Part shown: positions 25,364 through 33,818 of the stretch, piece by piece
Position numbering within the stretch: position 1 is the stretch's first letter
Layout of the letters: each line of letters starts with the position of its first letter
Assembly (NCBI RefSeq): GCF_900104035.1
Contig: NZ_FNIT01000009.1
Location: 1 to 64,000, forward strand
Direction of reading: 5' to 3'
Origin: Aureimonas jatrophae
GTDB taxonomy: Bacteria; Pseudomonadota; Alphaproteobacteria; Rhizobiales; Rhizobiaceae
Length of the DNA stretch: 64,000 nucleotides
Position numbers and translations under genes: made by a program
Notes under the pieces: generated by a model
Seen by the model: only the letters and a program-made list of their open reading frames with translations
What the model was told of the DNA's origin: nothing
Databases searched by the model: none

Positions 25364-27184
25364 ATGACCGCCGACCGCCGCATCGAGGACATCACCGACC
25401 GCATCCGCGAGCGCTCGCGCCCGACCCGCGAGCCCTATCTCGCCCGTCTCCAGGCGGCGAACGCCTCGAAGGGTCCGCAGCGCGCGCGCCTCAACTGCGG
25501 CAACCTCGCGCACGGGTTCGCCGCCTGCGGCCCGGTGGACAAGGAGCGGCTGACCGGCGACCGGACGCTGAATCTGGGCATCATCACCGCCTATAACGAC
25601 ATGCTCTCGGCCCACCAGCCGTTCGAGACCTATCCCGAGATGATCCGGCAGGTGGCGCGCGAGATGGGCGCGACCGCGCAGGTCGCGGGCGGCGTGCCGG
25701 CCATGTGCGATGGCGTGACGCAAGGCCAGACCGGCATGGAGCTGTCGCTCTTCTCGCGCGACGTCATCGCCATGGCGACCGCGGTCGGCCTCAGCCACGA
25801 CATGTTCGACGCCGCGCTCTACCTCGGCGTCTGCGACAAGATCGTGCCGGGCCTCGTGATCGGCGCGCTCGCCTTCGGCCACCTGCCGGCGATCTTCGTG
25901 CCGGCCGGGCCGATGACGAGCGGTCTGCCGAACGACGAAAAGGCGCGCGTGCGCCAGCTCTACGCCGAAGGCAAGGTCGGGCGCGCCGAGTTGCTCGAGG
26001 CCGAGTCCAAGAGCTACCACGGCCCCGGCACCTGCACCTTCTACGGCACCGCCAACTCCAACCAGATGCTGATGGAGATCATGGGCCTCCATACGCCCGG
26101 CTCCTCGTTCGTGAACCCCGGCACGCCGCTGCGCGACGCGCTGACGCGCGAGGCGACGCGCCGCGCGCTCGCCATCACCGCGCAGGGCAACGAGTACACG
26201 CCGGTCGGCCTCGTGGTGGACGAGCGGGCCGTGGTCAACGGCGTCGTCGGCCTCCACGCCACGGGCGGCTCCACCAACCACACGCTGCATCTCGTCGCGA
26301 TGGCGGCGGCGGCCGGCATCCAGCTCACCTGGCAGGACATCTCGGACCTGTCCGACACGACGCCGCTTCTCGCCCGCGTCTATCCGAACGGCCTCGCCGA
26401 CGTGAACCACTTCCACGCCGCCGGCGGCATGGGCTTCCTGATCCGCGAGCTTCTCGACCGTGGCCTGCTCCACGACGACGTGCGCACGAGCTGGGGCACG
26501 GGCCTGCGCGGCTACACGGTGGAGGCGCGGCTGTCGGCGGACGGTCTCGGCGTCGAGCGCGTGCCGGCGCCGGAGGTCAGCGGCGATCCGCGCGTGCTCG
26601 CCACCGCCGACGCGCCCTTCTCGACCGAGGGGGGCTTGCGCGTCCTGGAGGGCAACATGGGCCGCGCCGTGATCAAGGTCTCGGCCGTGAAGCCCGAGCG
26701 CCGCGTCGTGGAGGCGCCGGCCCGCGTCTTCGAGAGCCAGGACGCGCTCCAGGCCGCCTTCAAGGCGGGCGAGCTTGTCGGCGACTTCGTGGCCGTCGTG
26801 CGCTTCCAGGGGCCGCGCTCCAACGGCATGCCGGAGTTGCACAAGCTCACTCCCACGCTCGGCGTCCTGCAGGACCGCGGCCAGCGCGTCGCGCTCGTCA
26901 CCGACGGGCGCATGTCGGGGGCGTCCGGCAAGATCCCGGCCGCGATCCACGTGACGCCTGAGGCCGTGGACGGCGGCACGATCGCGCGCATCCGCGAGGG
27001 CGACATGATCCGCGTCGACGGCGACACGGGGCGTCTGGAGATCCTCGTGGACGAGGCCGAGCTCACCGCCCGGCCGCCCGCCACCGCCGACCTCTCGGCC
27101 AACGAGGCCGGCACGGGGCGCGAGCTCTTCTCGGTGTTCCGCCGCATGGTGGGCACGGCGGACGCGGGCGCCAGCGTCTTTTGA
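25364..27184 (+). CDS. edd: Phosphogluconate dehydratase
   Basis: 606 residues, ATG 25364 with GAAGGA upstream. It is a member of the IlvD/Edd [4Fe-4S] dehydratase family: [38 protein letters not shown] and [20 protein letters not shown] supply the conserved cysteines. [20 protein letters not shown] near the C-terminus is the substrate-binding serine region. It converts 6-phosphogluconate to 2-keto-3-deoxy-6-phosphogluconate. The aldolase gene (eda) that would follow is not in this window. The operon ends at a strong terminator 29 bp downstream. Confidence 0.97.
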   Translation: MTADRRIEDITDRIRERSRPTREPYLARLQAANASKGPQRARLNCGNLAHGFAACGPVDKERLTGDRTLNLGIITAYNDMLSAHQPFETYPEMIRQVAREMGATAQVAGGVPAMCDGVTQGQTGMELSLFSRDVIAMATAVGLSHDMFDAALYLGVCDKIVPGLVIGALAFGHLPAIFVPAGPMTSGLPNDEKARVRQLYAEGKVGRAELLEAESKSYHGPGTCTFYGTANSNQMLMEIMGLHTPGSSFVNPGTPLRDALTREATRRALAITAQGNEYTPVGLVVDERAVVNGVVGLHATGGSTNHTLHLVAMAAAAGIQLTWQDISDLSDTTPLLARVYPNGLADVNHFHAAGGMGFLIRELLDRGLLHDDVRTSWGTGLRGYTVEARLSADGLGVERVPAPEVSGDPRVLATADAPFSTEGGLRVLEGNMGRAVIKVSAVKPERRVVEAPARVFESQDALQAAFKAGELVGDFVAVVRFQGPRSNGMPELHKLTPTLGVLQDRGQRVALVTDGRMSGASGKIPAAIHVTPEAVDGGTIARIREGDMIRVDGDTGRLEILVDEAELTARPPATADLSANEAGTGRELFSVFRRMVGTADAGASVF

Positions 27185-27212
27185 CGCCTCCGGCACGCCT
27201 GGGATAGAACCG

Positions 27213-27252
27213 GACGGGCTGGTTGCCACGCGCAACCGGCCCGTCGCCTTTT
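27213..27252 (+). terminator. Strong rho-independent terminator of zwf-pgl-edd
   Basis: A 14-bp stem GACGGGCTGGTTGC (27213-27226) and GCAACCGGCCCGTC (27232-27245) with one G-T wobble, loop CACGC, then GCCTTTT. It cleanly separates the Entner-Doudoroff operon from the next gene, whose ribosome-binding site begins directly after the T tract. Confidence 0.92.
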
Positions 27253-27266
27253 GGAGAGTGCCGCGC

Positions 27267-29225
27267 GTGTCCCGTCTTCCCCGCCTGCCGCGCGGATCGC
27301 TGCGCTCCTTCGGCATCGTCCACGACGTCCTCGTCGCCGCGCTCGCCATCACGCTCTCGCTCGGTCTCGCCTTTGGCTTCGCGCCGCTCACCTATTCCTG
27401 GCAGCCGCTCGCGCTGATCGGCGCCTTCACGCTTCTGTCGGCGCTGATCTTTCCGATGTTCTCGCTGAACAGCGGCGCGTGGCGCTACGCCTCGCTGCTC
27501 GACGTCGTGTCCATCGTGAAGGCGGTGACCGCCGTCAACGTCGTCTTCCTGATCGCCAACTTCATCCTGTTCCGGGGCGAGTACCTGCCGCGCTCGGCCG
27601 TCGTGATGACGTGGTTCATCATGATCGTGGCGCTCGGCGGTCCGCGCCTCGCCTACCGCCTCTACAAGGAGCGTGGCCTGTCGGACGGGCTGGCGTCGGG
27701 CCTCAAGGGCGGACGCGGCGAGCATGTCGTGCTCTACGGGTTCAACGACAACGCCGACCTCTTCATCCGCAACGCGCGGCGCTCGCATACGCCCGTCCAC
27801 ATCCTCGGACTGATCGACCGCCGCGCCAAGAACCGCCGACGCCAGCTCCATGGGCTGCGCGTCCTCGGCTCGCTCGCCGACCTTCCCGCCGTCGCGCGCC
27901 AGGCCGAGCACGGGGCGACGCCGGTCACCCAGCTCATCGTGACCGAGACGCACCTGTCCCCGCGCGAGCTCGCCGAGATCGTGGAGGCCGCGGCCCCCCT
28001 CAAGATCGCGGTGAAGCGCCTGCCTGACATCTCGCGCGCCGACGGCGTCGACGGCGACCGGCCGATCGAGACGCTGCCGGTCTCGCTGGAGGACCTCCTC
28101 GGGCGCACCGAGATCGCGCTCGACGTCGACGAGGTCGCGCGCCTCATCCGTGGCCGGCGCATCGCGGTGACGGGGGCTGGCGGCTCGATCGGCTCCGAGC
28201 TCGTGAACCAGATCGCGAGCTTCGCGCCCGAGCGCATGCTCCTGATCGACGCCTCGGAGTTCAACCTCTACTCGATCGGCCGCCGCATGGGCGACCAGCA
28301 CCCCCATGTGCCGCGCGAGGAGCGCATCCTCGACGTGCGGCGCGGCGAGCGCGTCGCCCGTCTCTTCGCCGCGTTCCGCCCCGAGGTCGTCTTCCACGCC
28401 GCCGCGCTCAAGCACGTGCCGATCGTGGAGGAGAACCCGATCGAGGGCATCGAGACCAACGTGATCGGCTCGCGCAACGTGGCGGACGCGGCGCTAGCCT
28501 GCGGCGCGGCGGCAATGGTCATGGTGTCGACCGACAAGGCCGTGAACCCGACCAACGTGATGGGCGCGACCAAGCGCGCGGCGGAGGCCTACTGCCAGGC
28601 CCTCGACCTGTCGCAGGAGGCGACGCGCTTCATGACGGTGCGCTTCGGCAACGTCATGGGCTCGGCGGGCTCGGTGATTCCGCTGTTCCGCTCGCAGCTG
28701 GAGCGCGGCGGGCCGCTCACCGTCACCCATCCCGACATCACGCGCTTCTTCATGACGATCCCCGAGGCCTCGCGCCTCATCCTCCATGCGGCGGGCCACG
28801 GGCTCGGCACGCAGGCCGCGCGCGGGCAGATCTTCGTTCTCGACATGGGCGAGCCGATCGCGATCCGCGAGCTCGCCGAGCGGCTGATCCAGCTGGCGGG
28901 CCTGCGCCCGCACGAGGACATCGCGATCGAGTACACGGGGCTTCGTCCCGGCGAGAAGCTGTTCGAGGAGCTGTTCGGCGAGGGCGAGAGCGTCGAGCCG
29001 ACGGGCCGTGCGGGCTTGCGCATCGCGCGCTCGCGCGTCTCCGACCTCGGCTTCCTCCGGCGCAACTTCGAGGCGCTGGCGCAAGGCTTGAGCGAGGGCG
29101 ACGGCGACCGAGCGGTGGAACTCCTCGCCCATATCGTGCCGGAATTCGCGCGCTCGCGCCGCGAGCCGGCGCTGATCGGCCAGACCGGCGCCACGCCCCG
29201 CCTCATCGCCCCGCCGGAGGGCTGA
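27267..29225 (+). CDS. Membrane-bound nucleotide-sugar 4,6-dehydratase/epimerase (FlaA1/CapD family)
   Basis: 652 residues from the GTG at 27267 (GGAG ten bases upstream). The N-terminal third has four hydrophobic segments ([20 protein letters not shown] onward) and a CoA-binding-like Rossmann fold ([20 protein letters not shown]). The C-terminal SDR domain starts at [20 protein letters not shown]. The [20 protein letters not shown] segment has Met where classical SDRs have Tyr, as is normal for large FlaA1/PglF/WbpM enzymes. These make 4-keto-6-deoxy UDP-sugars for polysaccharide or glycan. It stands alone on the plus strand and probably serves the polysaccharide cluster at 33.8-42.5 kb. Confidence 0.9.
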   Translation: MSRLPRLPRGSLRSFGIVHDVLVAALAITLSLGLAFGFAPLTYSWQPLALIGAFTLLSALIFPMFSLNSGAWRYASLLDVVSIVKAVTAVNVVFLIANFILFRGEYLPRSAVVMTWFIMIVALGGPRLAYRLYKERGLSDGLASGLKGGRGEHVVLYGFNDNADLFIRNARRSHTPVHILGLIDRRAKNRRRQLHGLRVLGSLADLPAVARQAEHGATPVTQLIVTETHLSPRELAEIVEAAAPLKIAVKRLPDISRADGVDGDRPIETLPVSLEDLLGRTEIALDVDEVARLIRGRRIAVTGAGGSIGSELVNQIASFAPERMLLIDASEFNLYSIGRRMGDQHPHVPREERILDVRRGERVARLFAAFRPEVVFHAAALKHVPIVEENPIEGIETNVIGSRNVADAALACGAAAMVMVSTDKAVNPTNVMGATKRAAEAYCQALDLSQEATRFMTVRFGNVMGSAGSVIPLFRSQLERGGPLTVTHPDITRFFMTIPEASRLILHAAGHGLGTQAARGQIFVLDMGEPIAIRELAERLIQLAGLRPHEDIAIEYTGLRPGEKLFEELFGEGESVEPTGRAGLRIARSRVSDLGFLRRNFEALAQGLSEGDGDRAVELLAHIVPEFARSRREPALIGQTGATPRLIAPPEG

Positions 29226-29231
29226 GCGCGA

Positions 29232-30335
29232 TCAGGCCGCCGCGCGGCGCTCGGCCCGCACGGCGCGGCCCGCCTCGTCGAAGACGCGCAGCGAGGCCGG
29301 ATCTGCGGCGAGGTGCACCACCGTGCCGCGCTCCAGATGCACGGCGCCCGGCAGCTTGGCGACGAGCGGCTCGCCCTCGTGGCCGAGATCGACATAGACC
29401 AGGGTCACCTCGCCGAGCGGCTCCACCAGCGTGACCTTGCCGGAGACCAGCGCCTGCGAGGCATCGTCGGTAAGGCGCATGTCCTCGGGCCGGACGCCAA
29501 GATGGAGCTTGGCACCCGGCGCGACTGCGGCGCCCGCCACCGGCATGGCGATCGAGCCGGCGGACCCGAGCCGCAGGCGACCCGCCGCCTCGCCCTGCGC
29601 CGAGAGGATGTTCATGGCGGGCGAGCCGATGAAGCGGGCGACGAAGAGGTTGTCGGGGTCGGCGTAGAGGTCGAGCGGACGCCCGACCTGCTCGACGCGG
29701 CCCCCGTTCAGCACCACGATCCGGTCGGCGAGCGTCATCGCCTCCACCTGGTCGTGCGTGACGTAGATCATGGTCGTGCCGTGCATCCGCTCGTGCAGGC
29801 GCGCGATCTCGATGCGGGTCTGGACGCGCAGCGCGGCGTCGAGGTTCGACAGGGGCTCGTCGAACAGGAAGATCTTCGGGTCGCGCGTGATGGCGCGCCC
29901 GATCGCCACGCGCTGGCGCTGGCCGCCCGAGAGCGCCTTGGGCAGGCGCTCCAGGTAGGGCTCGAGCTGGAGGATCGAGGCGGCGTGGCGCACGCGGCGG
30001 TCGATCTCGGACTTCGGCGTCCCCTTCTCGAGGCTGAGGCCGAAGGCCATGTTGTCGTAGACCGTCATGTGCGGGTAGAGCGCATAGCTCTGGAACACCA
30101 TGGCGATGCCCCGCTGCTTGGGGCTCTCGGCGTTCACCACGCGCCCGTCGATCGTCATCGTGCCGCCGGTGATCTCCTCCAGTCCCGCGATCACGCGCAG
30201 GAGCGTGGACTTGCCGCAGCCCGACGGCCCGACGAAGACCACGAACTCGCCCGAGCGGATGTCGAGGTCGATGCCGTGCAGGACGTCCACCGCCCCGTAG
30301 CTCTTGCGCACGCCGGTCAGCTTCAGGTTGGCCAT
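29232..30335 (-). CDS. Sugar ABC transporter ATP-binding protein (UgpC/MalK type)
   Basis: 367 residues. Walker A is GPSGCGKST, Q-loop MVFQSYALYPHMTVYDNMAF, signature ALSGGQRQRVAIGRAITRDP, Walker B KIFLFDEPLSNLD, and H-loop IYVTHDQVEAMTLADRIVVL. A MalK-like regulatory TOBE domain follows (LHLGVRPEDMRLTDDASQAL). This is the shared ATPase type of CUT1 carbohydrate importers. It is the last gene of the minus-strand operon (binding protein, two permeases, ATPase) and ends 6 bp from the convergent CapD-like gene. Confidence 0.93.
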   Translation of the reverse strand: MANLKLTGVRKSYGAVDVLHGIDLDIRSGEFVVFVGPSGCGKSTLLRVIAGLEEITGGTMTIDGRVVNAESPKQRGIAMVFQSYALYPHMTVYDNMAFGLSLEKGTPKSEIDRRVRHAASILQLEPYLERLPKALSGGQRQRVAIGRAITRDPKIFLFDEPLSNLDAALRVQTRIEIARLHERMHGTTMIYVTHDQVEAMTLADRIVVLNGGRVEQVGRPLDLYADPDNLFVARFIGSPAMNILSAQGEAAGRLRLGSAGSIAMPVAGAAVAPGAKLHLGVRPEDMRLTDDASQALVSGKVTLVEPLGEVTLVYVDLGHEGEPLVAKLPGAVHLERGTVVHLAADPASLRVFDEAGRAVRAERRAAA

Positions 30336-30381
30336 GGGTCGACTCCTTGGAGGACGCGAGGGGATCGGCGGTACCGGGCGC

Positions 30382-31224
30382 TCAGCCCTTCACGCCGCCG
30401 GCGGTGAGGCCCGAGATGATCTTGCGCTGGAAGATCAGGACCAGGACGATCAGCGGCACGGTGACCACGACGGACGCGGCCATGATCGTGCCCCAGGGCG
30501 TCTCCTGCTCCGAGGCGCCCGACAGGAGCGCGATCGCGACCGGCACGGTGCGCGTCTCGTTGTTGGCGACGAAGGTGAGCGCGAACAGGAACTCGTTCCA
30601 GGCCGCGATGAAGGCGAGAAGCCCCGTCGTCACCAGCGCCGGCCACATGAGCGGCAGGAAGACGCGGCGGATGATCGTGAAGGGCGAGGCGCCGTCCACG
30701 ATCGCCGCCTCCTCGATCTCCACCGGCAGGTCGCGCATGAAGGTGGTGAGCACCCAGACCGTGAAGGGCAGCGTGAAGATCATGTAGGCGAAGATCAGCG
30801 AGAACAGCGTGTTGTAGAGCCCGAGCGAGCGGATCATCTCGAAGAGGCCGGCCAGCACCGCGATCTGCGGGAACATCGAGACCGCCAGGATCGTGAGCAG
30901 CAGCAGCCCCCGCCCCCGGAACGACACGCGCGACAGGGCGTAGGACGCCGTCACCGCCAGGAACAGCGAGATGGCGACCACCGAGAAGGCGACGATCACC
31001 GAATTCAGGACGTTGCGCAGGAAGGTGCCGGACGTCAGCACGGTCTCGTAGTTCACGAGGCTGAAGACCCGCGGGAGGTAGTCGATGCGGAAGAGGTCCG
31101 TGCCCGACTTCAGCGAGGTCAGGATCGCGTAGTAGAACGGGAACACCGAGAACAGGACGATGGCGACGACGAGGGCGTAGAAGCCGATGTTGCCGGCCGT
31201 GCGCTGGAGCGTGCGGGCGGTCAT
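30382..31224 (-). CDS. Sugar ABC transporter permease (MalG type)
   Basis: 280 residues, MTARTLQRTAGNIGFYALVV. Six helices are apparent. The N-terminal FPFYYAILTSLKSGTDLFRI is characteristic of MalG-type CUT1 permeases. The EAA loop is EIEEAAIVDGASPFTIIRRV followed by FLPLMWPAL. The C-terminal GGVKG ending is also common in the family. The ATG overlaps the stop of the upstream MalF-type gene by 4 nt. Confidence 0.93.
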   Translation of the reverse strand: MTARTLQRTAGNIGFYALVVAIVLFSVFPFYYAILTSLKSGTDLFRIDYLPRVFSLVNYETVLTSGTFLRNVLNSVIVAFSVVAISLFLAVTASYALSRVSFRGRGLLLLTILAVSMFPQIAVLAGLFEMIRSLGLYNTLFSLIFAYMIFTLPFTVWVLTTFMRDLPVEIEEAAIVDGASPFTIIRRVFLPLMWPALVTTGLLAFIAAWNEFLFALTFVANNETRTVPVAIALLSGASEQETPWGTIMAASVVVTVPLIVLVLIFQRKIISGLTAGGVKG

Positions 31225-32222
31225 CGCCCCTCTCCCCCTTCGAGGTTGAGCCGGGCGGTCTTGATGTAGAGGAGTGTGATCATCGCGATCACGAGAAAGA
31301 GCATCGTCGACGCCGCCGAGCCTTGGGCGAAGTTGTCGAACTGGAAAAGGTTCTCCTGGGCGTAGACGCTCATGGTCTTGGTCTGCGCGTTGTTGGGCGT
31401 CAGCACGTAGATGAGGTCGAAGACGCGCAGGGCATCCAGCGCGCGGAAGATCACCGCCACCAGGATCGCCGGGCGGATCAAGGGCAGCGTCACGCGGAAG
31501 AAGACCTTGACCGGGTTCACGCCGTCGATCTTGGCCGCCTCGTAGACGTCGCCCGGCACCATCTGGAGGCCCGCCAGGATCAGGAGCGCCATGAAGGGGG
31601 TCGTCTTCCAGACGTCCACGATGATCACGGCGATCATCGCCGTATCGGGCGAGGCGGTCCAGGCGATCGGGGCCGAGATCAGCCCCACGCGCAGGAGCAT
31701 GTCGTTGAGGATGCCGAACTGGTCGTTCATCATCCAGGCCCACATCTTGGCCGAGACGATGGTAGGAATGGCCCAGGGGATGAGGACGGCGGCGCGCACG
31801 ATCGCGCGGCCGCGGAACTCGGCGTTCAGCACGAGCGCGAAGACGAGGCCGAGGACGGTTTCGATCGACACCGAGATCAGCGTGTAGCGCACCGTGTTCC
31901 ACACGGCCTGCCACCAGACGGGGTCGACGAGCAGGCCGAAGGCCTCGCCCTCCCCGTCGCCGTAGTCCACCCATTCGTAGTAGTTGCGCAGGCCCACGAA
32001 TTCGGCGCCCGCCAGATCGCTCAAGGTCGCGTCGGTCAGCGAGAAGCGGATCGTCTGGGCGAGCGGCCAGGCGGCCACCAGCGCCAGAACGGCGAGCATG
32101 GGCAGAAGAAAGAGCCAGGCGGCACGGCGGCGCTGCCGGTTCAGCGCCGAGCGCACGGGTGCGGGCGCCTCGGCCTCGAGGGCGGACTGGGTCGGCGGAA
32201 CGCCGAGCGAGACGTTGGCCAT
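31221..32222 (-). CDS. Sugar ABC transporter permease (MalF type)
   Basis: 333 residues. A 30-residue cytoplasmic N-terminus precedes AAWLFLLPMLAVLALVAAWP, then five further helices. The EAA loop is DVYEAAKIDGVNPVKVFFRV followed by TLPLIRPAI. FALVLNAEFRGRAIVRAAVL and FDLIYVLTPNNAQTKTMSVY are typical CUT1 MalF segments. It forms the channel with the MalG-type partner. Confidence 0.93.
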   Translation of the reverse strand: MANVSLGVPPTQSALEAEAPAPVRSALNRQRRRAAWLFLLPMLAVLALVAAWPLAQTIRFSLTDATLSDLAGAEFVGLRNYYEWVDYGDGEGEAFGLLVDPVWWQAVWNTVRYTLISVSIETVLGLVFALVLNAEFRGRAIVRAAVLIPWAIPTIVSAKMWAWMMNDQFGILNDMLLRVGLISAPIAWTASPDTAMIAVIIVDVWKTTPFMALLILAGLQMVPGDVYEAAKIDGVNPVKVFFRVTLPLIRPAILVAVIFRALDALRVFDLIYVLTPNNAQTKTMSVYAQENLFQFDNFAQGSAASTMLFLVIAMITLLYIKTARLNLEGGEGR

Positions 32223-32309
32223 GGACTGCCTCGGGAGAGCGGGCGGCCGGGCGAGGGTCGCCGGCCTTCGGGGGCGGGTCCGGGGCCGCTCAGCGCGGCC
32301 CCGCGGGTC

Positions 32310-33581
32310 TCACCACTCGCTGCGCTTCAGCCGGCGCAGCTGCTTCTCCAGCGCATCGAGGTTGTCGGCCGCCGTGCCCTGCCCCGACAGGGTCTTGTTG
32401 GCGGCCGTCCAGAACTGCTGCGAGACCTCGTTGTACTTGCCCTTGGTGGGAGCGGAGGGACGGGCCGTGGCGTTCTCGAACACGGTCTTCCACTTGGCGA
32501 CCAGCGGCTGCTTCTCGACGATCTCGGGATCCTCGTAGAGCGAGACAATGGTCGGCAGGCGGGCGGTGCCGAGCGCGCGCGCCTTCTGCGACTCGGCCGA
32601 GGACAGGAAGCGCACGAGTTCCACCGCCGCCTCCTTGTGCTCCGAGAAGTTCGAGACCGCCAGGTTCCAGCCGCCGAGGCAGGCGGCGGAGTTGCCGCCC
32701 GCACCCGCCGGCAGGGGTGCGGCGTCGAACTTGCCCTTGATCGGCGAGTCATCTCCGTTGGCCAGCGGGTAGGCATAGGGCCAGTTGCGCATGAACACGG
32801 CATTGCCGGTCTGCCAGACGCCGCGCGACTCTTCCTCCATGTAGCCGAGCACGCCCGGAGGGGCGATCGTGCCGACCCAGCCCTTGGCCATGTCGAGCGC
32901 CTCGGCGGCCTTGGGGTTGTTGATGGTGATGTTGCCGTCGGCGTCCACGATCTGGCCGCCGCCGTTGGAGGCGACCCATTCCAGCGCGTCGCAGGTCAGG
33001 CCCTCGTAGGCCGCGCCCTGGAACACGAAGCCGTTCATCTGCGCGTTGCCGGCCTGGCGCTCGCCGTCCTGAACGGCCTTGGCGGTCTCGGTCAGCTCGG
33101 TCCAGGTCTGGGGCACGGGCTTGCCGTACTTCTCCAGGAGGTCCTTGCGGTAGTAGAGGGCGGGCGCGTCGGCGTAGAGCGGCATGGCGACGAGCTTGCC
33201 GTCCACCGTCTGCGAGGCGACCACCGAGGGGTTGTGCTGCCCCACCACGTCCTTCATCGCCTCGGTGAGGTCCATGAAGTTGGTGGCCAGCTGCGGTGCC
33301 CAGATGACGTCGGTGCGATAGACGTCGATGTCCTTGTTGCCGGCCGAGAGCCAGAGGCGGTACTGACCGAACTGGTCCGAGGTCGAGGCCGGCATGGTGA
33401 CGATCTTGACGGTATGACCGCTCGCCTTCTGGAAGGCGTCGAGCTGCGCGCGCATCTCCTCGACGTCCTTGCCGATCGAGCCGAGCACGATCGACAGCTC
33501 CTCGGCCATGGCCGGCGTGCCGGCCAGCGCGAGTCCCGTCGCCAGAACCGCCGCGAACCGGCGCACGTTGCTGGTCGTCAT
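32310..33581 (-). CDS. Sugar-binding periplasmic protein of CUT1 ABC transporter
   Basis: 423 residues from the ATG at 33581, with GGAGG five bases upstream. Signal peptide MTTSNVRRFAAVLATGLALA, cleavage after AMA. The mature protein is a family 1 solute-binding protein: LSIVLGSIGKDVEEMRAQLD, YRLWLSAGNKDIDVYRTDVI, and LYYRKDLLEKYGKPVPQTWT are conserved in trehalose/maltose/sucrose-type binding proteins of rhizobia (ThuE-like). The exact sugar is not shown by the sequence. It is the first gene of the operon; 87 bp separate it from the MalF-type gene. Confidence 0.9.
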   Translation of the reverse strand: MTTSNVRRFAAVLATGLALAGTPAMAEELSIVLGSIGKDVEEMRAQLDAFQKASGHTVKIVTMPASTSDQFGQYRLWLSAGNKDIDVYRTDVIWAPQLATNFMDLTEAMKDVVGQHNPSVVASQTVDGKLVAMPLYADAPALYYRKDLLEKYGKPVPQTWTELTETAKAVQDGERQAGNAQMNGFVFQGAAYEGLTCDALEWVASNGGGQIVDADGNITINNPKAAEALDMAKGWVGTIAPPGVLGYMEEESRGVWQTGNAVFMRNWPYAYPLANGDDSPIKGKFDAAPLPAGAGGNSAACLGGWNLAVSNFSEHKEAAVELVRFLSSAESQKARALGTARLPTIVSLYEDPEIVEKQPLVAKWKTVFENATARPSAPTKGKYNEVSQQFWTAANKTLSGQGTAADNLDALEKQLRRLKRSEW

Positions 33582-33701
33582 GTATCCTCCCCTTGTCGTC
33601 GCCCCGTTTGCCGGGGTCGGCCCGGCCCGGACCGCCACCCTCCCCGGCCGGATCGGCGGGGCGAGCAACGGTCCGATGCCGTGGATCTAGGGCGAGTGAA
33701 G

Positions 33702-33715
33702 CGGTTCAGGAACCG
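33702..33715. promoter_or_regulatory. Perfect dyad upstream of sugar transporter operon
   Basis: CGGTTC (33702-33707), AG, GAACCG (33710-33715), about 120 bp upstream of the binding-protein ATG. The two-base centre makes a hairpin unlikely and an operator for a dimeric regulator more likely. No regulator gene lies beside it. Confidence 0.35.
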
Positions 33716-33778
33716 GGACGCAAGACGCAAGTCGTCTCACAAGCGCGGCACGCCACGAGGCGCAGGGAACGGGAGGCA

Positions 33779-33797
33779 CCGGCAGGACGCCTGCCGG
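33779..33797 (-). terminator. Hairpin downstream of the Wzz-like gene
   Basis: CCGGCAGG (33779-33786), ACG, CCTGCCGG (33790-33797): a perfect 8-bp stem with a 3-base loop, 21 bp past the stop codon of the Wzz-like gene. There is no T tract on either strand, so it is a weak or factor-assisted terminator at best. Confidence 0.45.
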
Positions 33798-33818
33798 CCG
33801 CACCGATCATAAGGGCCG